From: Symsagittifera roscoffensis
Taxonomy: Eukaryota; Xenacoelomorpha; Acoela; Convolutidae
Assembly (NCBI RefSeq): GCF_963678635.1
Contig: NC_087065.1
Location: 65,069,374 to 65,133,373 of the forward strand
Direction of reading: 5' to 3'
Length of the DNA: 64,000 bases
Below the pieces are notes generated by a model, which ran no database searches, had not been told where the DNA came from, and saw nothing but the letters and a program-made list of their open reading frames with translations. Below are positions 32,660-43,100 of this stretch, one piece after another. Every line of letters starts with the position of its first letter. The stretch's first letter is position 1. Made by a program: the position numbers and the translations under genes.

Positions 32660-33892
32660 GAGATTGCTAGGATGGTATGGTCAGTGGTAAAATTTTGTCT
32701 TCTAATATTCGGGTTTTTCTTTGTTTTTGAGGTATTTGTTTATTTTTTGATTTCTCGGGATTTTTGTCAATTCTTTTTGTTATTTTTTGTTTAAAAAACT
32801 TGCGGTGAATAATTTCTATTAAATGTTTGTTTTTGACAATTGTCTGAGTTGTTGTGAACAAATTTAAGTCCTGTAAAGGAGAATAATTGTGTTAGTTCGC
32901 GAAGAGCGTATTCTTGTGTGTAGTATGGTAAAAGATTGTTTCTATGTTGAAGCATAAGTTTGAGTCAATGTTACATCAGTGGGTTTGTCAATAACTTCAA
33001 ATGGTCCTTTTCGGATTTCTTAGATGTTCTTTTTTGTTCTACAAAATTTGGGATTAAGACAAATGTTCCAATGTTTAAAATTGTAGCTTGTGTGAATCGT
33101 GAATTCATTTGGGAATGAATATTCTGTCTATGTAATCGTTTTTTGGCTATTTTTTGATAAATTTCATTGTGTTTTTTTATATCTGTTTAAAATCCATTTG
33201 GTATGTGAGCCAAAGGCTAATTTCAAAATTTGTGGGTGATGAAATTGATCTTCATTGTTTGTCTGTAATGGTAGATTATAACACATTGATTCTTTTGTGG
33301 GTTGGCAAAAACCTTGTGCGTTTTTCGAGGAGTTTGCTGTGAACATTATTGATTATCGGTGTTTTTGATTAAAAACAATTTCATAAGGTGATAGTCCTAA
33401 GGTTGTTGTTATTTGTGAATTGAAAGCTAAGGGGAATAAATTTTTACCTGTTGAACATTCAGTATATTTTGTATCGTTTCCATTTACGATACATCTGAGG
33501 TGTTCTGGCAGTGAACGGTTCATTCCTTCGTCTAAACCATTAGTCCAAGGGGCTTGAGATGTTCGTGGTTTGTGTTCGATGTTATATAGATGGCATAATG
33601 TGATTATTTCATTATTAAGGAACTCGGTGCCATTGTCTGTGACTAGGATTTCTGGTAATCCGAATTTCGCTATCCAGTGTTCATAAAGTGTTGTATATGC
33701 ATAATAGGCATTACAATGAGGTACTGGGTTAAGTGCTACTTAGTGAGTGAATGCGTCAACTATGACCATTATCTGAAGAGGGTGATTTTGGTCCTGTTGT
33801 ATCGAATCAGAGTCTGTGTTTAAAGTATAAACTTTGTCCTTTAAAATTTTGTTTTTCTGATATTTGCTTTCGATAGAGGAGTGGGTATGGTT
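32660..33892 (-). pseudogene. Integrase catalytic core and pol tail of element 4
   Basis: The minus-strand translation contains the second catalytic aspartate in VTDNGTEFLN (about 33640), the glutamate region TNGLDEGMNRSL (about 33520), and TTTLGLSPYEIVFNQK (about 33370-33410). A basic C-terminal segment follows. A stop lies near the first aspartate. The zinc-finger part of the same integrase is at 56608-56797 on the far side of element 3, so one gene is split by the insertion. The motif order identifies a DDE retroviral-type integrase. Confidence 0.85.
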
Positions 33893-34779
33893 TGTGCCAG
33901 TCGGTCATGTCTAGGGGTTTGACCTTGAGAAATACGCAATTTTGGAGTGAAATTTTAATTTTGCAAAATTCGAATTGAGCATGTCATGCTCAATTTTCTC
34001 GAACCAACTGAAAATGAAAAAGTCAGAAATCAGAACACCCGAATTAACAATTGCGGGAAACTACTCAAGAAAAAGGCAGGAAATTGCTGTTCGCAATTTC
34101 TCGATACGAAATATCAAGAGAGTAGAGCTGTCTTATCCCGAAAACAGGAGAAAACAACATTGACTTGAGGAAGGATCACTATTCGAATGGAATAGTGTGG
34201 ACCTTCAACGGAATAGAGGACTACTCGAATGTCCTAATGGTCCAAACGAAAACTTCAATTCTTGAGACAGAACTTACTTCTGTTATTGAAACTAATTGGC
34301 CTTAAAACTTATTTAGTTATATTAGTTAATTCTCAAACTGCTCATCTTTAACTTACTCCTCATACTCAAGTGCGTCGATATGTAAGTTCCAATTTAAATT
34401 TCTCGAGTGCATTTTATGATAGTTATGTTGAGATAAGGCGAGTTTTAGGTTGATCCATCTGAAATGGATCAAAGTTCCACTGTCCAATAAAAAGTAACTA
34501 AGCGGATGGTTCCGACCCGGTTTTTAACGGCGTTCATGTATTTTGGGTATCCCGAGGCCTAAGTATGGGGACGTTTTTATTTCTAGAGTGGGGGGGTATT
34601 TTGGTAGTGGCCTTTAAGCTGTAATGGGTTCCAGTCTCATGTCGCAAGCGAACCGAATTGGCTCCGACCGTTCTTGAGGCGGAAAAACACAAGAGATAGT
34701 GTCCCTGACTCTTGAGCCAATGGTTATAGGGCCTATTTTTCTTAAGCCTCATATGTGACTAAAGTAGGCGACTGTTACA
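33893..34779 (+). repeat. 5' LTR of element 3 (887 bp)
   Basis: TGTGCCAGTCGG...CGACTGTTACA. Contains three strong inverted repeats: AATTGAGCATG-T-CATGCTCAATT at 33973-33995, CACTATTC..GAATAGTG near 34177-34197, and TTGATCCAT..ATGGATCAA at 34450-34472. It also has an AATAAA at 34486-34491. The short ORFs in it recur identically in the 3' LTR and are not genes. No TATA box was identified with confidence. Confidence 0.97.
34486..34491 (+). promoter_or_regulatory. Candidate polyadenylation signal in element 3 LTR
   Basis: AATAAA in the context GTCCAATAAAAAGTAAC, 288 bases before the LTR end. It is repeated in the 3' LTR at 56314-56319, where it could end the genomic transcript. Confidence 0.5.
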
Positions 34780-37183
34780 TAGTGTTTTTATGGCGCTCCT
34801 GGGTGTTTTTACGACATCATGACTACGGAGTCGAACCCACTTGACACAGCTCCGGGCTACATGCCCATTCTAGAGTACCGGTGGTACGGTTCAGCGGGAA
34901 CGTGTAAACCTTCCGGTTGTACCGTGATAGCTTTTTAAGAAAACTCAAGAAAACTTCCTGGTACGCTCTCCGAACGAGGCTTAGCTAACCGAGTAAAGGG
35001 GGGCAACTAGGGGGACAAAAAAACGAGCAAAAAAGGAAAACAAATAGGAACAAAAACTATAAAACGAAAAAAGACAGTGACTTTGATACCAAATTAGTTG
35101 GATCGAACCTTTGTATTAATTAAATAGTATACACATACTGTTTTACAAGACCGATCGTTTCGATCAATCTAGCAATTTAAACCAGTGACCTTGGTAGGGT
35201 GCCCGAGTGGGGGGCGTTGTTAAGGGTTTTTAGATAGATTGCGACCCAACCGGACCACTAGGAGACTTGACTGGAAAGGGTGACCAGTCGAGTGGGAAAG
35301 AGGTTCACAAGGATCGAAACGGACCACCAGGAGGCTTGATTGGAAGAGGTGACCAGTCGAGTGGGAAAGTGGGTCTGCTGTTAAGGGCAGAACAGAGACA
35401 ACCAGCACAGGGCCACTACAAGAGGACGCACAGGGGTGTTCTCAAGTCGGACAACGGGTATCGTTAGAATCCACATTACATTATAGGAAATAAGTGTAAA
35501 ATTGGATAAGCGGAGTCCCATCGTTTTGAAACAGTTTTTACTCAAGCAGACCTGGAAACAGGTCTACGGTTTTCTCAAGAGAGGTTTAGCACCCGGCGCT
35601 TAAGGGATTTTTTGGCTTAAGAGGGGGGCTAAACAGGGGGGAGGTTAGCAGGGGGGCTGGTTAGGTTAGAGGTTGGCGGTTGTAAATTGCAAAAAGGGGG
35701 GAATTAGAGTAACTAGTTAATCGACATCGTTGATTTAGTTACATTAGCCATCAACACGCGTGGTAACAATAGGTGGACATCCAAAACTTATCTCGAGTTA
35801 AGATTGGTACGCTGGTTGGATCGGTAGGGGGCAACGGATATAGACAGTTTTCGTGACACCTCATAAGACAACTAGTGGGGGGAGGAAAACGCGTGGCAAT
35901 TAGGTACCAGACATTTTTTTTGAAAGAAGGTTGACATTTGTCTCCTTTGAATTTTAGGTGGGTCGATTACTCTGTTTTGTTATTTTTTCGGTACAGAATT
36001 TTATTTTTTCTATAGACATTGTTGCGTTTTGGGGAAGATTTGCGATTGGTTTTTAATACAAACAGGTGATCACAAGATACCTGCACACAAGTTGTGGCTC
36101 CCAATCGCTGGGAACATTCAAAAAGAGGTAACTAATAAAGGGGGGGCCAGATTTGGCAACCAAGAGAGGGTTTTTGGAAAATTTTCACTAGAGCTTGAGT
36201 GGTGGTACAAGGTACAGACAACCAAGGAGTCCCTACAACGAAGAAGAAAGAAATCCTATATCCAGACACTCAGTAACGAGTCTTGGGACAGTACCGAACT
36301 AGTCTAGGGACATTGCAGTCTGGGGACAGTCTTGGAGTAACACAGTCTTGGGACAGTGCAACTTTGGGGCAGTCTTGGACCAGAGCAGTCTTGGTACGAA
36401 GCGGTCTTGGGACATTGGTCTTGGGACATTGGTCTTGGGACGTTAGTCTTGGGACATTAGTCTTGGGCCATTGGTCTTGGGACATTGGTCTTGGGACATT
36501 GGTCTTGGGACGTTAGTCTTGGGACATTAGTCTTGGGCCATTGGTCTTGGGACGTTAGTCTTGGGACATTGGTCTTGGGCTATTGGTCTTGGGACGTTAG
36601 TCTTGGGACGTTGGTCTTGGGCCATTAGTCTTGGGACGTTGGTCTTGGGCCATTGGTCTTGGGACATTAGTCTTGGGCCATTGGTCTTGGGACGTTAGTC
36701 TTGGGACGTTGGTCTTGGGCCATTGGTCTTGGGACATTAGTCTTGGGCCATTGGTCTTGGGACGTTAGTCTTGGGACATTGGTCTTGGGACGTTAGTCTT
36801 GGGACATTAGTCTTGGGCCATTGGTCTTGGGACGTTAGTCTTGGGACGTTGGTCTTGGGACGTTAGCCTTGGGCCATTGGTCTTGGGACGCTGGTCTAAA
36901 GGTACCAACGAGAAGTACTGGGACAACGCTGAACGGTCTTGGGACGGTAAAGAGAAAGTCTTGGAACAGCATTAGGAAGGGGGTACTACAAAAGTAATAG
37001 GTTAGGTTGAAGCACCAAGTATAACAACACGTTCCCTATCCTAACCTAACACGAAAAGAGCTTACAAGAGTTCAAGAAAAATTGTTTTTAGCGAATTATT
37101 AATTTCTTTTTCCTTGGAGTTTTTAAACCTTAGAATAGAATTTTTGTAGATAATAATATTGTAAATAATAACAATTGTAAATA
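34780..37183 (+). other. 2.4-kb leader of element 3
   Basis: Non-coding region between the LTR and the Gag-Pol start. A weak PBS candidate TGGCGCTCCTGGGTG lies 11 bases after the LTR (34791). GGAGTCGAACC at 34827-34837 is the exact complement of a tRNA T-arm/B-box consensus. A ~50-bp segment is duplicated with 69-bp spacing at 35251 and 35320. A 14-bp minisatellite fills 36406-36895. A weak 9-bp stem TAGGTTAGG/CCTAACCTA lies at 36998/37040. In-frame stops occur just before the ORF1 ATG. Confidence 0.85.
36406..36895. repeat. 14-bp minisatellite in element 3 leader, 35 units
   Basis: The unit CTTGGGACATTGGT is repeated without length change over 490 bp. Variation is confined to a few positions (GAC/GCC, ATT/GTT, GGT/AGT). 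Degenerate CTTGGGACAGT-like units extend left to about 36283. Because units do not drift in length, the array looks recently amplified or under constraint. Confidence 0.96.
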
Positions 37184-40100
37184 ATGAGGCGGAGCAGGGT
37201 ACCGGTAGCTGAAAAAAGATCGACCGAAGCAAGGTATAATTCGTCGCTACGCAAAGCAACACCAATGGGTCCGAAGATAACAAAGAAGAACTTTTCAGTT
37301 AACATGGTCAGCACAAGGAGTACAGCGGAGAACAGGGCGAAAGAGGGCACGGAAGGGGAGAGAGTAGAACCCACCATCGAGATTGATCTAGAGACACCCG
37401 ATCAAAGTGTGGATGAAACAGGGAAGATGGCGACAGAGTCAACTCCAATGCCCAATATAGAGGAACCGAACCAGAAACCCATAGAGTTCTCACCGATAGA
37501 TGACGCGGAAGATGCAATAGGCAACATCGAAGAAACGGTGAAAGAAGACTCTCAAGTAAAGAGGACATCTTTTACGGAAAAATTGGGAATAATGTTCGGA
37601 ATAAAAACGAGAGAAAACGTGACTGAAGAGCCAAAAGCAGAAAGAGCACGAACATTTGGTACAGTGAGCACGAAAGCGACAGAAACCGGCCAGAATGAGG
37701 AACAAGCTAAAGCAGAGGCTATGGCCGAAGAGAAACCCACGGCTGACCATGAAGAGACTACCATTGAGCTGGGCGATTTGTTGGCGAAATTAAATCAGAT
37801 CGACAAAAGACTTAAGAACAGTGAAGAAGACAGAGAGGTGATAAAAAAGGAGATAAGATACAACAAGCACGAGTATCTAGACAGTTATTTTAACCTAGCT
37901 AAAGCAACAGAGGAGAGACTCAAGGAAATGTCAGACAAGGTAGAGGCCACCAATGAAGAACGAGAAAAGAACATCAAAACAGACATGCAACAGTTGAAGA
38001 ACCGATATGATGATGTTAACAGCCAATTAGGGAGCCTGGAAAGGAGAATGGACACAATGAGCAAGAGTCAAGCAGAGAGTTCGTGTGCAATACAGGCGAA
38101 GTTGGATGCAATCTTGAGAGGTTCTACACCACAAGAGAGACCGGCAGCGGATCGTACGCAAGGCACCAGAGTTGATTTTGTAGAACCACAAAGAAACAAA
38201 CGGCAATCGACACCGTTGCCCATACCCAGGGAAGCAATAAGCATAGCACCAACAGCTGCGAAAACAATAATGAAGAGTGGAACGTCGAACACGACGACTG
38301 GTCCGGGAGATTCAACGGCCAACAGCAACTCAGGACCGGATGCTATGACATGGGCCAGCACTTGGGAGATGATGAACAGGACTCTAGAGGCCTTCGCCAC
38401 GAGGAACACTGACTCGAGCGACAGGAGAGAGGGAAAGTCAAGAAAAACATTCAAGAAGCCAAAAGAATTCAAAGATGACTCCGATGGATGCATTGACACT
38501 TGGGTGGAAGTGATGAGACTACATCTAGAGCAAGATAACTTGAGTGACGAAAGACAAGCGTGCACAGCCATACTCAGCAATTTAGAAGGCACGGCATTAA
38601 AGTGTGTGGTTGCGAAGAAAGAAGAAGAACGCGACACCGCGGACAAAATCTTTGAAATACTGTTGAACAGATTCGGCTCAGGCATGAAGGGTCATCAAGC
38701 GATGATGCGATTTGAAAAAAGGAGACAGAGGGACGACGAGTCAATAGATCGGTTCCTAGATGACCTCGAGAGCTTGAGAAGGAGGAGTGACCCAGAGGAG
38801 TCGACAAACAGACGGAACTTTAGCATTGCCTCGAAGTTCATTGATGGGGTGAAAAGTGATGACTTAAGGACAATGTTAGCAACATACTACACGTTGTCGA
38901 AGGACAGCGCACCCACCCCAGAAGAAATGAGACAGAAATCAAGAGAATACATGCTGATGAAACCTAAGAAATACTCATATTCTGAAAACAGGAACACGCA
39001 AGGGGGAAGCCAACCCCAGAGGTCATCATGGTACAAACCTAGAGATGATATGGATAAGCGCAGATCATGCGCGAACTGCGGGTCAGCGGATCATCATGTG
39101 GCTGACTGCACAACGTACAAACAAGGCATGAAGAGCCTAGGTTATGCACCGGATGAGGAGGACATGAGTCAGATGGAGGAACACGAGTACTATAATGGCT
39201 TAATCATCAAGATAGGCGCCAGATGTTTTTTCTGTAACCAGGAGGGGCACTTCAGAATGGATTGTCCCTTGTTCTGGGAAGCGGTCAAGGACCAGAATCA
39301 CCCCAAACATAAGTTGGCACTAGCGGCGGTGCAGAATCAGCGGAACAGGCAAAACGAGTTCGAATCTAGGAACTTAGGGGCACCAAACACCGAATTGCCG
39401 ACGAAGACAGTGAAAGCTGTAACACATGTTAGCGGTGCGTTAGAGTCCGCGGCCGGGAGCTCTCTAGAGATAAATTATGAGAGAGCGGCGACGGAAGCAA
39501 TTGCCAAAGTGAAACAAGATCTGGCTGCGAAAGAAATAGAGCAACGACTAAAGTTGGAGATCGAGAGACAGAATTTTAACGAAGCATTAACCGGAACGAA
39601 CGTAGTACCAGAGGCTAGAACGGGCTCAACAAAGAACGGGAATTGTAACACCGTGAAAATGGTGACAGGTAAACCCTTTGGAATATCGAAAATCGGAGCA
39701 AGAATAATGTCGATAATCACAGTGGGCGGCCACGAGGTGACTAGAAACTTGAGCGAGCCGAGCGACCAGACGTTAATGCACATTGACGTGTATGCAGACT
39801 ACTTGAGTGGAATAAGTCCACGAACTACTTCTAGAGCGCTCAGGGCACTACTCACGAGAGGGGGCAGCAAGTCGGTACGTGTTGATAACAGATACACTGA
39901 AGCTTACGGTCCACACGAGGTTATGCTAAACATAGATGGAATCAACATCTATACCAAGACGATGATAACATGCGACGAAGACCTGATTGGACAAATCTAT
40001 GTAGGGAAGGAGGAATTGAAAGTAAGATCGATTGGACACTGTGCTATGCTTGAAGAAGATGCAATGCACATCGGAACGGAAGCAGACGTGACAGGGCACG

Positions 40101-43100
40101 TGTTGGACATAAGTGGAAAGAAGACTCAGTTACGTGGGTTACTTGACACGGGAGCGGTCTTGAGTGTCATACCAATTGAGACTTGGGAGCGAATGGGCTT
40201 CAACAAAGATGATTTGATAGACTCGAGAATACGGCTGTCAGCTGCGAACAAAGGGGCCCTTCGGGTGCTAGGCAGGACGCCGATAATAGCCCTCAATTTG
40301 GGAGAACGTAACCTGTGGATGAGCTTCATCGTGGTAGAAAACCTGGATGAATCTGACCAATTCATTTTGGGCAGAGACTTCATCAGGAATTTCGACGTAA
40401 CGATTGATCTAAATAATGCAATGTTCAGGATACGGAACCCGGATAGGAGGTACGCAATCAAACCGGTAAATTTAATAATGGCAAATGAAAACAAAGCACC
40501 GGTATTCTTGAGTAGGAGAGTGAGGCTAAAAGCTAATGAAGCAGCAATCGTGAGCTTGAGGATGAAAAACTACAATGAACTAAGTGACAATAAGCAAGTA
40601 TGTATAGTTCCAAACCCTAATAGTCAAAGTGCTGCTGTTTTAGGAAGATCATTTTCGATAACGAAGGGTGGTCTCTGCGTCAGTGTCTTGTTGAATACCC
40701 TTGACATACCGATCACGATACAGAGAGGGAGGAAACTGGGATATGCTTTGCCGGTTAAAACTCGATATGAAACGATTGAGAACTTAAAACAAAATGAAGT
40801 TGTTGATTGTCCCAATCACAGGGATAAAATTTGTATCTTGAGACGATTGCAAAAAATTAAATATTCTCCAGGCCTAATTAAATCACTTAAGTCAGAAACG
40901 GACGATGGGCTGTCGAGCTGTTCAAACTTTCCAGAGCGACCCACACTAGATGAGATGCAGACAGATAAACCGGTTCTGCCGGAGATTGAACATTTGAGGG
41001 GCAAACTGAAAGATGAACAGCTCGAAGCCATCAAAGACGTACTAGAGCGGAACGAAGAAGTCTTCTCGAGGCATAAGGCGGATATCGGGTGTTGTAATTT
41101 TGTGGAGCATGAAATAGAACTTGAGGAAAACGCGGTACCGCACAGGGAGGGGGCGAGGCGTATGACCCCACACAAATCGGACGCGTGTAGAAAAGAAATC
41201 GAGACGTTACTAGAGTATGACATGATAGAACCATCCAAGTCACCGTGGGCGTGTGGAGTAGTGATGGCCAAAAAGAAAGGCGACCAGTTGAGGTTCTGTT
41301 GTGACTTTCGATACCTGAACTCCGTCACGGTGAAGGATGCCTATCCCATACCTAGAATTGATGAAAGCCTCTCGAAGTTAGGTGATGCAAAATTTTTTAC
41401 GACTCTTGATTTAGGCTCGGCTTTTTGGCAGGTACCATTAAGGAAACAAGACAGGGACAAGACAGGGTTCGCCTGCGAGTTAGGTCTGTTTCAATGGAAA
41501 CGGATGCCGTTTGGACTCTGCAATGCCACAGCCACGTTTCAACGGCTGATGGCACACGCGCTGATAGGCGTGACGAAGAAGTACGGCAACCTGGTAATGT
41601 GCTATGTGGACGACGTGGTAATAGCAACGCCAACACTAGAAGACCACATTGAGAGACTTGATGAGGTGTTCGCGTGCATGAAAAGATCGGGGCTGAAGTG
41701 CAAACCATCAAAGTGTGAAATACTCAAGGACTCAATAAAATATTTGGGCAGGATGGTAGACAAGCACGGCATCAGACCTGACCCAGACGCCGTGGAAGCA
41801 GTCCTAACCTGGAAATCACCGAAGACAGAGCACCAGTTGATGAGCTTCCTGGGCTTCGCTAACTATTACAGGGAGTTCATCAAAGGCTACGCGGACAAGG
41901 TATACCCGATGCAACAATTAATGAGACACAAGGGCAAGAAGTTCACGTGGAACAACGCAGCAGAAGAGTCATTCCAGAGAATAAAGAAAGAGCTATGTGA
42001 GGCACCAGTACTGGGTATGCCGACTGAGAAGGGGATGTACGTGCTGGACACAGATGCGTCGGTAGTCGCGATTTCTGGGGTTCTCCATCAAGAACAAGAA
42101 TGGAATGGGAAGACAGTCTTGAGACCAATAGCATACGGGAGCAAAGTCCTAAGTGACACAGAAATGAAGTACGGAGCACCGAAAGCAGAGATGTTCGCAG
42201 TGGTCACCTTTGTCGAGAAATACAGAGCGTACCTAGGCAGTGAACCTTTCAAACTGCGAGTAGATAACCGAGCATTAAGCTGGCTGAAAACGTACTCAAT
42301 GGACCAGAGCTACATTGGGAGATGGATAGTTCGCTTGGACGGATACAACATGATAATTGAACATAGAACGCGAGACAAACATCAAAATGCCGACAGCTTG
42401 AGCAAGAAGACGGAGTTCTACGAGAGACAAGAACAAAGAGAGGCGGACAGACCTGAGATCAAAGATGGTTTCTCCTTTATGGACAAAGAAACATACGACA
42501 GTCTTCCACTCACGAGATGGCTGGACAAATCAGGTAAACCGATTGAAGATCATCCCGAATTGCCAAAAGAGTCTCTTGAAAAGACCATCTTGAAGAAAAA
42601 CAGAGGGATTCCGGTAGGAATAATGCTCAAGTCCAAAATCGTGAGGGAAACACTCAAGGCAAAAGGTCACGATCTCACCCAGGTAGAGGAGGGAACGGTC
42701 CAAATAGATGAAGACTTAATGAGGTTGCTTGAGAAACTATCGGATGACAAACCCGTGATCCAAGGGAAAAGTCAGGAGGCACCGGAACTAACCATACTTC
42801 GGAGAGAAAAAACAGTGAACAATACTGACGTCTCAAAAGGGATCACCACTGATAGCAAGGAAGTTGTGCGATCACTAGTTGAGAAAATCCCCGAAAAAAT
42901 TCTGGAGCAAACAAAAGTCAGGGATAAGAAAGTGACATTCAGAGAAGAAATTGAACACCTGGGATTAGATCAAGAGTCCGGGGAGTGGTCCAGATTCATG
43001 AAAGAAGACGAAACCGGAGAAGGAAAATTGTCCGGGGAGCGTAAAGAATGGGATGAAGACTCGGACGAGAGCAGTGAGGATCAAGACAGTCTATGCATGA

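Larger units (their letters stand above)
27830..33892 (-). mobile_element. Element 4, 3' half: integrase core, env-like and further ORFs (old LTR element, interrupted)
   Basis: Minus-strand remnants continuing the integrase begun at 56.6-56.8 kb. From right to left: integrase core, pol tail, an env-like protein with signal peptide and membrane segment, then proline-rich and unknown ORFs. All are interrupted by stops and frameshifts. The sequence is AT-rich, unlike element 3. The right edge is the exact insertion point of element 3; the left edge is uncertain. Confidence 0.82.

Noticed and set aside
33975-34752. Small ORFs in the element 3 LTR, repeated at 55803-56580
   Set aside because: Present twice only because the LTR is repeated; no start context or motif supports translation.
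34780-34900. tRNA gene on the minus strand of the element 3 leader
   Set aside because: The B-box consensus match is exact, but no cloverleaf forms around it; treated as a possible primer-contact sequence instead.
36270-36516. ORFs with VLGHWSWD-type or SQDQWPKTN repeats in the leader
   Set aside because: Products of the 14-bp minisatellite and its degenerate edge.
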